Source of the DNA: Rhodoplanes sp.
Lineage (GTDB): Bacteria; Pseudomonadota; Alphaproteobacteria; Rhizobiales; Xanthobacteraceae
Direction: 5' to 3'
NCBI RefSeq assembly: GCF_013377085.1
Contig: NZ_JACAAX010000020.1
Span: 1 to 64,000 of the forward strand
Length of the DNA stretch: 64,000 nucleotides
How positions within the stretch are numbered: the stretch's first letter is position 1; each line of letters opens with the position of its first letter. Below the pieces are notes generated by a model. The model saw only the letters and a program-made list of their open reading frames with translations, did not search any database and was not told where the DNA came from. Below, piece after piece: positions 51,106 to 60,790 of this stretch. A program made the translations under genes and the position numbers.

Positions 51106-53787
51106 TCAGCCGCGGCTGCGCTCGCCGTTCTCGCGGCGCGAGAAGTCGACCTGGTCGGCCGGCTGCGGACGGCTGAACAGATAGCCCTGCGCCTGGCTGC
51201 AGCCCGCCGCCTGGATCAGCCGGAACTGCTCCCAGGTCTCGACGCCCTCGGCCGTGGTCTTCATGTCGAGCGCATGGGCGAGGCCCGTGACGGCGCTGAC
51301 GATGGTGGCGCAATCGGTGCGCTGCGTCATCTCGCCGACGAAGCCGCGGTCGATCTTGATCTTGGAGAACGGGAACATTCGCAGATAGCTCAGCGACGAG
51401 TAGCCGACGCCGAAATCGTCGAGCACGATGTTGATCCCGAGCGCACTCAGCTCGTGCAGCATGTCGATGATGGCGGTGTGCTTCTGCAGCAGCACCAGCT
51501 CGGTGATCTCGAGCTCCAGCCGATGCGGCGACAGCCCGGCGGCGCCGAGAATGTCGCGGACCGTCGGCACCAGCATCGGATTGCGGAACTGGACCGGCGA
51601 CAGGTTGACGGCGATCTTGATGTGCTCCGGCCAGCCCGCCGCGTCCGCGCAGGCGCGCCGGAGAATCCACTCTCCGAGCGCCACGATCATGCCGGTGTCC
51701 TCGGCGATCGGGATGAAGCGGTCGGGCGACAGCTCGCCGAACACCGGGTGGCGCCAGCGCACCAGCGCCTCGACGCCGCAGGGCAACCGGCTCGCGACGT
51801 CGACGATGGTCTGGTAGTGGACATCGAGCTCGCCGCGCGCCAGCGCGTTGCGCAGGTCGATCTCCAGCACGTGCTGCATGCGGGCCTGCGCGTCCATCTC
51901 GATCTCGAAGAACCGATAGCAATGGCGGCCCGCCGCCTTGGCCCGGTACAGCGCCAGATCGGTGTTCTTCAGGATCGTCGAGGTGTCGTCGCCGTCCTCG
52001 GGGGCGAGCGCGATGCCGATGCTGATGCCGATGCCGATCCGGCTGCCGTCGACGTCGTAGGGCGTTCCGATCACGTCGAGCAGCATCTCGGCGAGGGTCG
52101 CGGCGGCGGCACGGCGGTCGGCGCCGCCCGGCATCAGGATGGCGAACTCGTCGCCGCCGATCCGTCCGACCGTGCAGGCCTCGGGCACGCAACCGCGCAG
52201 CCGCTCGGCGACCGCCCTGAGCAGCGCATCGCCGACCGGATGGCCGAGCGAATCGTTCACCGCCTTGAACAGATCGAGATCGAAGATGAACAAGGCGAAG
52301 CCTTCGTCCTCGGCGCGCAGCCGCGCGAAGGCCTCGTCCATGCGCTCGCTGAACAGCATCCGGTTGGCGAGATCGGTGAGCGAGTCGTGGCGCGCCATGT
52401 GGGCGATGCGCCAGGCGGCGCGCTGGCGCTCGGTGACGTCCTCGTGGGTGGCGACCCAGCCGCCGTCCGGCATCGGCTGGTTGAGCACCGCGACGATGCG
52501 GCCGTCCGGGAGCTCGGTCTGGACGTAGATACGGTTGCCGTGCACGAGCTGGTCGCGCAGCCGGGCCCGATACTCGACCGAATCTCCCATGAAGCTGCCG
52601 GCGGCGACGCGTCGCGCCAGAAGCTGCTCCAGCGTCGTGCCCGACTGGGCGTCCCGCGGGGTCAATCCGTACATGCGCAGATAGCGTTCGTTGCACAGCA
52701 CGAGCCGCTCGTCGCGGTCGAACATGCACAGGCCCTGCGACATGTTGTTGAGCGCGGCGTCGAGCCGCACATTGGCGCGCTGGAGCTCGTGCGAGGTCGC
52801 CGCGACCGAGGCCTCCGAGCGCGACAGGCTGCGGAACTGGACGATCAGGGCACGCAGCAGCATCACGGCGGCGGCGAGCGCCAGCAGCGTGGCGAAGCCG
52901 ATCAGCACGGCGCGGCGCCGCCACGCCTCGAGCGCCAGATCCTCCGAGATGGCGATGTCGACCACCAGCGGATAGCGGCGCAGTGGCGTGACGGCGACCC
53001 AGCGCACCTCCGCATCGAAATAGCCGCTGCCGCGGAACGAGCCGCCCCCCTGCGCAACCACCCGGAACCACGGCGAATCGGCCGGCAGCCTGTCGCCGGC
53101 GCGGCGCTTGGGATCGGGGAAGCGGACCAGGATCGTACCGTCGGAGCGCGACAGCAGGAAGGTGCGACCTTTGAGGTCGACGACCGACCGCCACACCCGC
53201 TCGAAATAGGAGACCTCGAAGCCGGCCGTGACGATCCCGAGATACTCGCCGCGGTCGCTGACGATGCGCTTGCTGAACAGCAGCGTCGTCTCGCCGGTGA
53301 TGCGACTCGCGACCGGCTCGCTGACGAACACGTCCGGCGAGTCGACCTCGCGGAAATGCCGCGAATAGTCACGATCCGCGAAATTGACCGTGTAGGGCGG
53401 CCAGGCCCGCGTGAAGTTGACGATGTCGCCGTTGCGGTCCGTGATGGTGATCAGGGCGCTGGACGGCAACTTGGCGAGGCGGTCGTTGAGAAGCTGGAAC
53501 ACCGCCTCGCTGCCGAAACGACGTCGGAACTCCTCCGTCCCGTCGATGCGCACCGCGGCGGCACGCTCACGGATCTCGTCGAGAATGTCGACCAGCGGCT
53601 CGACCGAGCGCGAGATCTGATCGGCGAGCAGCACGCCGATGTTCTCGGAGTCGCGCACGGACAGGCGGATCGCGTCGGACCGCAGGCCCCAAACGGTCAG
53701 CCCGATCGCCAGCAGGCCGAGCCCGATCAGGGCACCGGCCACCGCGATCAGAGCGTGGAACGGCAGAGCGAGCCGCCTGGCCTTCAT
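51106..53787 (-). CDS. Membrane c-di-GMP protein with Cache, PAS, GGDEF and EAL domains
   Basis: An 893-residue bifunctional-looking regulator. TM1 (about 11-33), periplasmic double Cache (about 36-300), TM2 (about 304-326), PAS (about 345-460, SQGLCMFDRDERLVLCNERY), then GGDEF with the intact motif GRIGGDEFAIL, then EAL with VEALVRWRHP, VLDDFGVGYSSLSYLR and TTAEGVETWEQF. Both catalytic motifs look functional. The RxxD inhibitory site expected just before GGDEF is missing (PEAC at that place), so cyclase activity would not be product-limited if real. Start ATG at 53787; an AT-rich stretch upstream (53820-53870) likely holds its promoter. Signal unknown. Confidence 0.93.
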   Translation of the reverse strand: MKARRLALPFHALIAVAGALIGLGLLAIGLTVWGLRSDAIRLSVRDSENIGVLLADQISRSVEPLVDILDEIRERAAAVRIDGTEEFRRRFGSEAVFQLLNDRLAKLPSSALITITDRNGDIVNFTRAWPPYTVNFADRDYSRHFREVDSPDVFVSEPVASRITGETTLLFSKRIVSDRGEYLGIVTAGFEVSYFERVWRSVVDLKGRTFLLSRSDGTILVRFPDPKRRAGDRLPADSPWFRVVAQGGGSFRGSGYFDAEVRWVAVTPLRRYPLVVDIAISEDLALEAWRRRAVLIGFATLLALAAAVMLLRALIVQFRSLSRSEASVAATSHELQRANVRLDAALNNMSQGLCMFDRDERLVLCNERYLRMYGLTPRDAQSGTTLEQLLARRVAAGSFMGDSVEYRARLRDQLVHGNRIYVQTELPDGRIVAVLNQPMPDGGWVATHEDVTERQRAAWRIAHMARHDSLTDLANRMLFSERMDEAFARLRAEDEGFALFIFDLDLFKAVNDSLGHPVGDALLRAVAERLRGCVPEACTVGRIGGDEFAILMPGGADRRAAAATLAEMLLDVIGTPYDVDGSRIGIGISIGIALAPEDGDDTSTILKNTDLALYRAKAAGRHCYRFFEIEMDAQARMQHVLEIDLRNALARGELDVHYQTIVDVASRLPCGVEALVRWRHPVFGELSPDRFIPIAEDTGMIVALGEWILRRACADAAGWPEHIKIAVNLSPVQFRNPMLVPTVRDILGAAGLSPHRLELEITELVLLQKHTAIIDMLHELSALGINIVLDDFGVGYSSLSYLRMFPFSKIKIDRGFVGEMTQRTDCATIVSAVTGLAHALDMKTTAEGVETWEQFRLIQAAGCSQAQGYLFSRPQPADQVDFSRRENGERSRG

Positions 53788-53989
53788 CGCATGCCCCGAA
53801 TGTCGATGGCGTCAGCGTGCACGCGGTGCGTAAATAAACTGATACAACCAAAGGTATTTCGGCGTCGGCCGTTACCGGGGAGTTAATCCACTCGGGTGAT
53901 GAGGTGACGTCAAGAGACTCAGCGTCCCAGCGTGCGGGAATGTCATGCGGGACTTGCGGGTGCCGTGACGGAGCGGCCGGACAAAATCG

Positions 53990-54751
53990 TCAACGAACCG
54001 GGAAATCCCACACGCGCAGCGGCGGCGTCGCGCCCGTGTAGTCGAAGTGCCACCACTCGACCGGATAGTTCCGGAAGCCCTCGGCGGCGAGTGCGCGCAC
54101 CAGCCGGTCGCGATTCTCGCGCGCCGCCGGCGCGACCCGGGCCGCGGTGGCGCTCGCCGGCGCCGAGCAGTCATAGGCGGTGCCGAGGTCGAGGCTCGAC
54201 TCCCGCGCCCGCGTCGCGAACGGCCCGTCGCATGGCCCGGCGTCGGTCGGGGTCGGCAAGTCCGGCTCGCCGGCCCGCACTAGGCCGACATCGACCGCGG
54301 TGCCGAGCGAATGGCGCGAGCGCTTGGCGATGTAGCCGAGCGCGAACTGCTGCGCCTTGCCGATCGCCGGCGAGAAGATGGGGGCCATCCGATCGGGCTC
54401 GGGACTCCGGGCCCAGTCGATGAAGGAACGGACGGCGCGCTCCGGCCGATAGCAATCGTAGACCTTCAGATGGTAGCCGGCCGCGGCGAGCCGTGCCTGA
54501 GCACGGGCGAGCGCGTCGGCGACCGGGCGGAGCAGAATGCACTCGGCCGCGAGATAGCCGGGCACTCGGCGCCCGGTGAAGTTGAACGGCCCGGCATAGC
54601 GGATGTCCTGGCGGATCGACGGATCGCGCTCGCGCAGCCGCACGAAGCCGTCGGGCAGAGCGGCCGGCTGAGCCACCGCGACGGACGGCAGCAGCGCCGC
54701 CGTGAGCAGCACGACGGCGAGGCAGGCCGCGGCGGCGAGGCCGCGTCTCAT
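53990..54751 (-). CDS. D-Ala-D-Ala dipeptidase, VanX-like (peptidase M15D)
   Basis: A 253-residue exported zinc peptidase. Signal peptide 1-28 (LAVVLLTAALLPSVAVAQPA). The M15 zinc site is present as RHSLGTAVDVGL (His-x6-Asp) and EWWHF (Glu and His), with the VanX-type arginine region YDCYRPERAVRSF. It would cleave D-Ala-D-Ala or related muropeptide ends in the periplasm. It is not accompanied by vanH/vanA, so it is a peptidoglycan recycling enzyme rather than a resistance gene. Its start overlaps the stop of the DUF2848 gene by ATGA. Confidence 0.9.
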   Translation of the reverse strand: MRRGLAAAACLAVVLLTAALLPSVAVAQPAALPDGFVRLRERDPSIRQDIRYAGPFNFTGRRVPGYLAAECILLRPVADALARAQARLAAAGYHLKVYDCYRPERAVRSFIDWARSPEPDRMAPIFSPAIGKAQQFALGYIAKRSRHSLGTAVDVGLVRAGEPDLPTPTDAGPCDGPFATRARESSLDLGTAYDCSAPASATAARVAPAARENRDRLVRALAAEGFRNYPVEWWHFDYTGATPPLRVWDFPVR

Positions 54752-55440
54752 TCACCCACCGGCAGCGCGACGATGTCGTAGGCATGCATGATCCGCCGTT
54801 CGCGCTGCGGATCGAAGAGCTCGAACTTGAACCGCGACGACGGCCGGATGCCGCCGCGCGCCGCGAAGGTGCCGCAGAACATCGCGGTGCCGTCCGGCAG
54901 GTCGTCGCGCCCGGCGAAGCTCGTCATCAGATCGGCGGGCGGCAGGATCGCCGCCACGGTCCCCTCCTGATACAGGGTCAGGTCACCGTCCTCGATGATC
55001 CAGGAGCGCAGCACCAGCGAATCCCAGTGGTCGGCCACGTCGTCGAAGGCCCACAGGTCCGGCGCTATCGGCTTGTCGCACATCTGCTTGGCGACATGGA
55101 CATCGGTGCGCTCGACGCGGCGGTCGGTGTGGTCGGAGCCGACCCCGACCCACAGGCCGCGGCCGTCGCGCACCAGCACGACCTCGACCTCGCCGCTCGA
55201 CTCCGGCCCGATCACCTCGATGCGGTCGGCGGTCGTCAGCCGATGGGTCGCGACGTGGCGGAACTGCGGCGTCTTGCTCGGCCGCGGGATGCCGAGCGCC
55301 CCCATCTCGGCGACCCGCAAGTCGCGTCCGCTCGTGTCGCGGCTGGTCCACACGGCGATCACCACGGCCCGCACGATGATGGGCCGGCTTTCGATGGTAC
55401 TGCCGTTGAGGGTCCGGAAGAGAAGGGATTCGGCAGGCAT
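54748..55440 (-). CDS. DUF2848 domain protein
   Basis: A 230-residue protein of unassigned function. It matches DUF2848, including LWVGVGSDHTDRRVERTDVH, VAKQMCDKPIAPDLWAFDDV and GTMFCGTF-like AMFCGTFAARGGI. The family fold resembles fumarylacetoacetate-hydrolase-like proteins, so a lyase or hydrolase of small acids is possible, but this is inference. No signal peptide, so cytosolic. It is translationally coupled to the VanX-like gene. The 290-base gap on to fmt (55441-55732) shows no gene and must hold divergent promoters. Confidence 0.82.
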   Translation of the reverse strand: MPAESLLFRTLNGSTIESRPIIVRAVVIAVWTSRDTSGRDLRVAEMGALGIPRPSKTPQFRHVATHRLTTADRIEVIGPESSGEVEVVLVRDGRGLWVGVGSDHTDRRVERTDVHVAKQMCDKPIAPDLWAFDDVADHWDSLVLRSWIIEDGDLTLYQEGTVAAILPPADLMTSFAGRDDLPDGTAMFCGTFAARGGIRPSSRFKFELFDPQRERRIMHAYDIVALPVGE

Positions 55441-55732
55441 GGCGCTCCTGTCCTGGGACGTTGTCGTCCTCGCTCCTGGCCGGGGCGGTGTCCGGACAGA
55501 GGCGCTCCAGCAGGGGGAGTCACCGCGTCCTGCCGGGCGACGCCCGTGGCTGCGGGCCCTATCCCATCATGGACCATAAACGCATCGCAGAAGACCCCAC
55601 AACTCCGGTACGTTCCGGGTCGGCGGCTGGCCGGGCGCGAATTTTTCCCGGCGCGGCGTCGTGCGCCGCTTGGACCTGGAGGCGTCGTTCGACTACGGTC
55701 CGCCGGCGCCGTCTCGGCGATTCGGTCTCGTC

Positions 55733-56665
55733 ATGCCGCTCCGTCTCGTCTTCATGGGCACGCCGGATTTCGCCGTGCCGACCTTCCTCGAAATCGTCGG
55801 CCGCGGCCACGAGGTCGCCGCCGTCTATACGCGCGCCCCGAAGCCGGCCGGCCGCGGCATGGCCCTGCAGCCGAGCCCGATCGAATGCGAGGCGCGCCGC
55901 TTCGGCCTGCCGGTGCTGACGCCGAAGACGTTGCGCGGCGAGGAGGCTCAGGCGGTGTTCCGGGCCCACGGAGCCGACGCCGCCGTGGTGGTCGCCTACG
56001 GCCTGATCCTGCCGAAGCCGGTGCTCGATGCACCGGCGCGCGGCTGCTTCAACCTGCATGCCTCGGCGCTGCCGCGCTGGCGCGGCGCCGCGCCGATCAA
56101 CCGCGCCGTGATGGCGGGCGATGCCGAGACCGCCGTCATGGTGATGCGGATGGAGGAAGGGCTCGACACCGGCCCGGTCGCCATGGCCGAGCGGCTCGCC
56201 ATCGGGCCCGACATGACGGCCGGCGATCTGCACGACGCGCTCGCCCGACTCGGCGCCGACCTGATGGCCCGGGCACTGGCCGCGCTCGAGCGCGACACCC
56301 TGGTGGTGACGCCGCAGGCCGAAGAGGGCGTCACCTACGCGGCCAAGATCGACAAGGCGGAGACCCGCATCGACTGGACCAAGCCGTGGACCGCCGTGCA
56401 CGACCACGCCCGCGGCCTGTCGCCTTTTCCGGGTGCCTGGTTCGAGCTGCCTGAAAACAAGGGGCTCGCCCGTATCAAGGTGCTGCGCTCGACTCGCGGA
56501 GAGGGATCGGGCCCGCCCGGCACCGTGCTGGACCCGCGGCTCACCATCGCCTGCGGCGAGGGCGCGGTGCGTATTCTGCAGCTCCAGCGTGCCGGCCGCC
56601 AACCGATGACGGCCGACGAGTTTCTGCGCGGGACGTCGGTCGAACCCGGCACCGTGCTTTCCTGA
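55733..56665 (+). CDS. fmt: Methionyl-tRNA formyltransferase
   Basis: A 310-residue enzyme that formylates initiator Met-tRNA using 10-formyl-THF. Family text: [39 protein letters not shown] (catalytic Asn/His and the SLLPxxRG-type loop), [11 protein letters not shown], and the C-terminal RNA-binding domain. The ATG at 55733 fits the family N-terminus. In many relatives peptide deformylase (def) precedes fmt; here it does not. truA follows after 9 bases. Confidence 0.96.
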   Translation: MPLRLVFMGTPDFAVPTFLEIVGRGHEVAAVYTRAPKPAGRGMALQPSPIECEARRFGLPVLTPKTLRGEEAQAVFRAHGADAAVVVAYGLILPKPVLDAPARGCFNLHASALPRWRGAAPINRAVMAGDAETAVMVMRMEEGLDTGPVAMAERLAIGPDMTAGDLHDALARLGADLMARALAALERDTLVVTPQAEEGVTYAAKIDKAETRIDWTKPWTAVHDHARGLSPFPGAWFELPENKGLARIKVLRSTRGEGSGPPGTVLDPRLTIACGEGAVRILQLQRAGRQPMTADEFLRGTSVEPGTVLS

Positions 56666-56674
56666 GGTCCCGCA

Positions 56675-57412
56675 ATGCCCCGCTACAAGCTCACCATCGA
56701 GTACGACGGCGCGCCGTTCGTCGGCTGGCAGATCCAGCAGAACGGTCTCTCCGTGCAGGGCGTGCTGGAGACCGCCTTCGCGGCTTTCGCGGGAGAGGCC
56801 GTGGCCGTCAAGGGCGCCGGCCGCACCGACGCCGGCGTGCATGCGCTCGGCCAGGTCGCCCATGTCGACGTTTCGCGCGACATCGACACCGACACCATCC
56901 GGGACGCCGCCAACGCGCATCTGCGGCCGCATCCGGTGGCGGTGATCTCGGCCGAGCCGGCCGCCGACGATTTCGACGCGCGCTTCTCGGCGAAGCGCCG
57001 CCACTACATCTACCGCATCGTCAATCGCCGCGCGCCCTTGGCGCTCGACGAGGGCCGCGCCTGGCGAGTGGCGCGACCGCTCGACGTGCCGGCCATGCAT
57101 GCGGCGGCGCAGCGCCTGCTGGGAAAGCACGACTTCACCACGTTCCGGGCCGCGGAGTGCCAGGCGGCGTCGCCCGAGAAGACGCTCGACCGGCTCGACG
57201 TCGACCGCTCCGGCGACGACCTGATGGTGACGGCGGTGGCGCGCTCGTTCCTGCATCACCAGGTGCGCTCGATGGTCGGCTCGCTGGTGATGGTCGGCGA
57301 CGGCCGCTGGAGCAGCGACGACCTTTTCGCGGCGCTTCAGGCCCGCGACCGCTCGGCCTGCGGCCCGGTCGCCCCGCCCGACGGGCTCTATCTGGTCGCC
57401 GTGGAGTACTGA
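56675..57412 (+). CDS. truA: tRNA pseudouridine(38-40) synthase
   Basis: A 245-residue enzyme that isomerises uridines 38-40 in the tRNA anticodon arm. Catalytic aspartate D52 in [14 protein letters not shown]; also [17 protein letters not shown] at the start and [15 protein letters not shown] near the end. Standard length. Co-transcribed with fmt. Confidence 0.96.
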   Translation: MPRYKLTIEYDGAPFVGWQIQQNGLSVQGVLETAFAAFAGEAVAVKGAGRTDAGVHALGQVAHVDVSRDIDTDTIRDAANAHLRPHPVAVISAEPAADDFDARFSAKRRHYIYRIVNRRAPLALDEGRAWRVARPLDVPAMHAAAQRLLGKHDFTTFRAAECQAASPEKTLDRLDVDRSGDDLMVTAVARSFLHHQVRSMVGSLVMVGDGRWSSDDLFAALQARDRSACGPVAPPDGLYLVAVEY

Positions 57413-57422
57413 GGCGGCGTCC

Positions 57423-57460
57423 GTCATTCCGGGGCGCCGCGCAGCGGCGAACCCGGAATG
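57423..57460. repeat. Short family B repeat between convergent truA and dapE
   Basis: GTCATTCCGGGGCGCCGCGC followed by AGCGGCGAACCCGGAATG: only the first third of the family B element. It occupies the 50-base gap between two convergent stops and probably terminates both. Confidence 0.75.
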
Positions 57461-57462
57461 AA

Positions 57463-58617
57463 TCAGCCAAAATATCTCGCAAAGATCTCGCGATAGACCG
57501 CCGTCAGCCCCACCAGATCGGCGATCGGAACGCGCTCGTCGACGCCGTGCATCGAGGCATTGGTGAGCCCGAACTCGATCACCGGGCAAAAATCCTTGAT
57601 GAAGCGCGCGTCCGACGTGCCGCCCGAGGTGGACAGTTTCGGCGCACGGCCGGTGACGGATTCGATCGCCTCTCTCACCAGCGTCACGAACGGGCCCGGC
57701 GCAGTCAGAAACACGTCGGCATTGGACGGCTCCCAGACGAACTTGAACCGGGCCTCCGGCGCGGCTGCAATGGCACGCGCCTCGACCAGGGCCTTCAGCG
57801 ACTCGCGCGTGTGATGATCGTTGAAGCGGATGTTGAAGCGCGCCCGCGCCTCGGCCGGGATGACGTTGACGGTGGGGTTGCCGACATCGACCGAGGTGAA
57901 TTCGAGGTTGGACGGATCGAAGTGATCACTGCCGGCGTCGAGCGGCGCGGCGAGCAGCGCCGCCACCAGTTGCACCATGTGGCGCACCGGATTGTCGGCG
58001 AGATGCGGATAGGCAACGTGGCCCGATGTGCCGTGGACGATCAGCGTGCCGTTGAGCGAGCCGCGCCGGCCGATTTTCAGCATGTCGCCGAGCGCCGTCG
58101 GATTGGTCGGCTCGCCGAGGACGCAGTGATCGAACTTTTCGCCTCGCGCCGCGGCCCACTTCAGCAATTTGACCGTGCCGTTGACGGCGACGCCCTCCTC
58201 GTCGCCGGTAAGCAGAAAGGACAGCGAGCCCTTCGGGCGGCCGCCGCTGGCGGCGACATGGTCGAGCGCGGCGGCGAGCGCGCAGGCGACCGCGCCCTTC
58301 ATGTCGACGGCGCCGCGGCCGTAGAGCACGCCGTCGGCGACCTCGCCGCCGAACGGCGGATGCCGCCACGCCGCCTCGTCGCCCGCCGGCACCACGTCGG
58401 TGTGGCCGGCGAAGACGAGATGCGGCCCCTCTTCGCCGGTGCGGGCGTAGAGGTTCTCGACATCGGCGTAGCCCGGCTCCGAGAACACCGGGCGCTCGAC
58501 CGTGAAGCCCGCTCGCAAAAGCACGTCCGCCACATAGGCGAGCGCGCCGCCCTCGGCCGGCGTCACCGAGCGACAGCGCAGGAGATCGCGGGCGAACGCG
58601 ACGGGATCGGCCGGCAT
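57463..58617 (-). CDS. dapE: Succinyl-diaminopimelate desuccinylase
   Basis: A 384-residue M20 zinc peptidase-like enzyme of lysine and diaminopimelate synthesis. Zinc-site text: [55 protein letters not shown] and, near the end, [14 protein letters not shown]. All the family's ligands appear present. It is on the same strand as DUF805 and dapD genes, whose products act one to two steps earlier. Confidence 0.95.
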   Translation of the reverse strand: MPADPVAFARDLLRCRSVTPAEGGALAYVADVLLRAGFTVERPVFSEPGYADVENLYARTGEEGPHLVFAGHTDVVPAGDEAAWRHPPFGGEVADGVLYGRGAVDMKGAVACALAAALDHVAASGGRPKGSLSFLLTGDEEGVAVNGTVKLLKWAAARGEKFDHCVLGEPTNPTALGDMLKIGRRGSLNGTLIVHGTSGHVAYPHLADNPVRHMVQLVAALLAAPLDAGSDHFDPSNLEFTSVDVGNPTVNVIPAEARARFNIRFNDHHTRESLKALVEARAIAAAPEARFKFVWEPSNADVFLTAPGPFVTLVREAIESVTGRAPKLSTSGGTSDARFIKDFCPVIEFGLTNASMHGVDERVPIADLVGLTAVYREIFARYFG

Positions 58618-58625
58618 GGTCGTGA

Positions 58626-59078
58626 TCACTCCGAGCCGTCGATGCGGCGAAGGCCGCGCGCCTGCGGGTCGGGCCCGTAGCGGTTCGGTCCCGGCGTGCC
58701 CGGCCGGAAGCCGAGGTCGATCAGCAGGACGAGGGCGAAGACCAGCCACGGCACGGTGAGGAGCAGGAGCAGCGGGGTCGGCTGGTCGGCCGTGCCGGCC
58801 TCGCCGATCACGAACAGGAAGTCGATCAGCACGCTGATGGCGAAGAACGCGCCCGGCACGACGGTCGGCATGCCGCGGTCGTGGCCGCGCTTCGCCATGA
58901 TGGCGAACTCGGGATAGCTGAAGGCGAGGCTGATGATCGAGGTCAGCCGCTCGCCGTCGATCTCGTTGGCGATGGCGTGGCACAAGAGCTCGATCGCCGT
59001 GACGGCGATGAAGGCGACCCAGAAGGTCTTGCGCCCGATGCGGCCGTCGAATCCGAACAGGACGTCATGCCATGTCAT
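58626..59078 (-). CDS. DUF805 family membrane protein
   Basis: A 150-residue small membrane protein. It starts with the family signature [16 protein letters not shown], then has three or four hydrophobic spans ([51 protein letters not shown]) and ends with a polar tail [18 protein letters not shown]. Function unknown. Placed between dapE and dapD with short gaps (8 and 25 bases), so probably co-transcribed; a lysine-pathway role is not implied. Confidence 0.88.
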   Translation of the reverse strand: MTWHDVLFGFDGRIGRKTFWVAFIAVTAIELLCHAIANEIDGERLTSIISLAFSYPEFAIMAKRGHDRGMPTVVPGAFFAISVLIDFLFVIGEAGTADQPTPLLLLLTVPWLVFALVLLIDLGFRPGTPGPNRYGPDPQARGLRRIDGSE

Positions 59079-59103
59079 GTCGTCCCCCGCCTGGCGCCGC
59101 CGC

Positions 59104-59949
59104 TCAATCGCGTAGCAGCTCGTTGATGCTGGTCTTGGACCGGGTCTTCTCGTCGACCCGCTTGACGATGACGGCGCAGTAGAGGCCCGGCCCCGGCGAG
59201 CCGTCCGGCAGCGGCTTGCCCGGCATGGTCCCGGACACCACGACGGAATAGGCCGGCACCTCGCCGGTGAACACCTCGCCGGTGGCGCGGTCGACGATCT
59301 TGGTCGAGGCGCCGAGATAGACACCCATCGACAGCACGGAGCCGGTGCGCACGACAACGCCCTCGGCCACCTCGGCGCGAGCGCCGATGAAGCAGTTGTC
59401 CTCGATGATCACCGGTCCGGCCTGCAGCGGCTCCAGCACGCCGCCGATGCCGGCGCCGCCCGAGATGTGGCAGCTCTTGCCGATCTGGGCGCAGGAGCCG
59501 ATCGTCGCCCAGGTGTCCACCATGGTGCCGGTATCGACATAGGCGCCGAGATTGACGAAGGACGGCATCAGCACGACGCCCGGCGCTATATAGGCGGACC
59601 GCCGCACGATCGCGCCCGGCACGGCGCGAAAACCGGCGTCGCGGAAATGCGCCTCGATCCAGCCGTCGAACTTCGACGGCACCTTGTCCCACCAGCCGCC
59701 GCGGCCGGGGCCGCCCGGGATCACGGTCATGTCGTTGAGGCGAAACGACAGCAGCACGGCCTTCTTGAGCCACTGGTTGACCCGCCAGGAGCCGTCCTGT
59801 TGCGGCTCGGCCACCCGCTCCTCGCCGCAGTCGAGCAGGCGCAGCGCCCGGTCGACGGCCTCCCGCACCGGCCCGGTGGTGTCCGGACCGACATCGTTGC
59901 GGCGCTCGAACGCCTCGTCGATGGTCTTGGCGAGCTCGGCATGGGACAT
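59104..59949 (-). CDS. dapD: 2,3,4,5-tetrahydropyridine-2,6-dicarboxylate N-succinyltransferase
   Basis: A 281-residue left-handed beta-helix enzyme that succinylates tetrahydrodipicolinate in the succinylase branch of lysine/DAP synthesis. Hexapeptide repeats run from about 100 to 235 ([57 protein letters not shown]). The N-terminal helical domain holds [14 protein letters not shown]. The start ATG at 59949 is preferred to a longer frame that adds unlike residues. Upstream gene in the run is the HAD nucleotidase. Confidence 0.96.
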   Translation of the reverse strand: MSHAELAKTIDEAFERRNDVGPDTTGPVREAVDRALRLLDCGEERVAEPQQDGSWRVNQWLKKAVLLSFRLNDMTVIPGGPGRGGWWDKVPSKFDGWIEAHFRDAGFRAVPGAIVRRSAYIAPGVVLMPSFVNLGAYVDTGTMVDTWATIGSCAQIGKSCHISGGAGIGGVLEPLQAGPVIIEDNCFIGARAEVAEGVVVRTGSVLSMGVYLGASTKIVDRATGEVFTGEVPAYSVVVSGTMPGKPLPDGSPGPGLYCAVIVKRVDEKTRSKTSINELLRD

Positions 59950-60020
59950 GCGGGCAATCCTTCGCAGGCGCAATGGCGCCGCGTTGTCGGGGCAGGCGGC
60001 AGTTCTGTCAAGGGCGGCAG

Positions 60021-60758
60021 TCAAACGCCGGTCGCGAGCCGCCGGTCGCCGACCAGACGCTCCAGGAAGCCGGTGAGATCCTCGGTGACGTGGTCGACAT
60101 GGGGCTCGTCGTGCCCCTCCAGCTCCCAGCCCTCGCGAAACACCTCGCGGGTGCGTTCCGGCACCACCAACACGGTCACCATGCCGAGCGTGTGCGGCAC
60201 CTCGAGGTTGCGGGCCAAATCCTCGAACAACGCCGCCTTGCGTGGATCGACGCCGTGGCGGCCCAGGAACTTGTCGTAGACCTCGGGAAATGGTTTCGGC
60301 GACAGCTCGCCGGCGACGATGTCGAAGACGTCCTCGAAGCAGTGGTCGATCGCGAGCCTCGCCAGCACGGCGTCGGCATGCGCCCTGGTGCCGTTGGTGA
60401 GGATCAGCTTTCGCCCGGGCAGCCGCTCCAGCGCGTCGCCGAGCGCCGGGTTCGGCGTCAACGGCGAATGGTCGATCCGGTGCACGTAGTCGAGGAAGTC
60501 GTCCGGCTTCATGCCGTGCTCGGCCATCAGGCCGCGCATGCTGGTGCCGAAGCGCTTGTAGTAGTCCTTCTGCACCCGGAACGCCTCGTCATGCGTGATG
60601 GCGAGGAAATTGGCGATGTAGTCGCGGATCCGCACGTCGACCTGCTGCCACAGGTTGAGGTGATGCGGATAGAGCGTGTTGTCGAGATCGAACACCCAGG
60701 TCTCGACATGGTCGAACAATCGGGGCGCGGCGGAGCTTCGGGAGGCGGTCGAGGACAT
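60021..60758 (-). CDS. HAD-IA pyrimidine 5'-nucleotidase
   Basis: A 245-residue haloacid-dehalogenase-type phosphatase. Nucleophile motif FDLDNTLYP (D24, D26), motif [14 protein letters not shown], the lysine in [11 protein letters not shown], and motif [29 protein letters not shown] and the overall pattern match the alphaproteobacterial pyrimidine 5'-nucleotidase group next to dapD. Dephosphorylates pyrimidine or related monophosphates by family. Confidence 0.88.
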   Translation of the reverse strand: MSSTASRSSAAPRLFDHVETWVFDLDNTLYPHHLNLWQQVDVRIRDYIANFLAITHDEAFRVQKDYYKRFGTSMRGLMAEHGMKPDDFLDYVHRIDHSPLTPNPALGDALERLPGRKLILTNGTRAHADAVLARLAIDHCFEDVFDIVAGELSPKPFPEVYDKFLGRHGVDPRKAALFEDLARNLEVPHTLGMVTVLVVPERTREVFREGWELEGHDEPHVDHVTEDLTGFLERLVGDRRLATGV

Positions 60759-60790
60759 GGGCGGATGTTTAGCCCGATCGGGGCAGCGCG

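Noticed and set aside
53990-54751. VanX-like gene as a vancomycin-resistance determinant
   Set aside because: No vanH/vanA-like genes, the protein is exported, and the host is Gram-negative; a peptidoglycan turnover role fits better.
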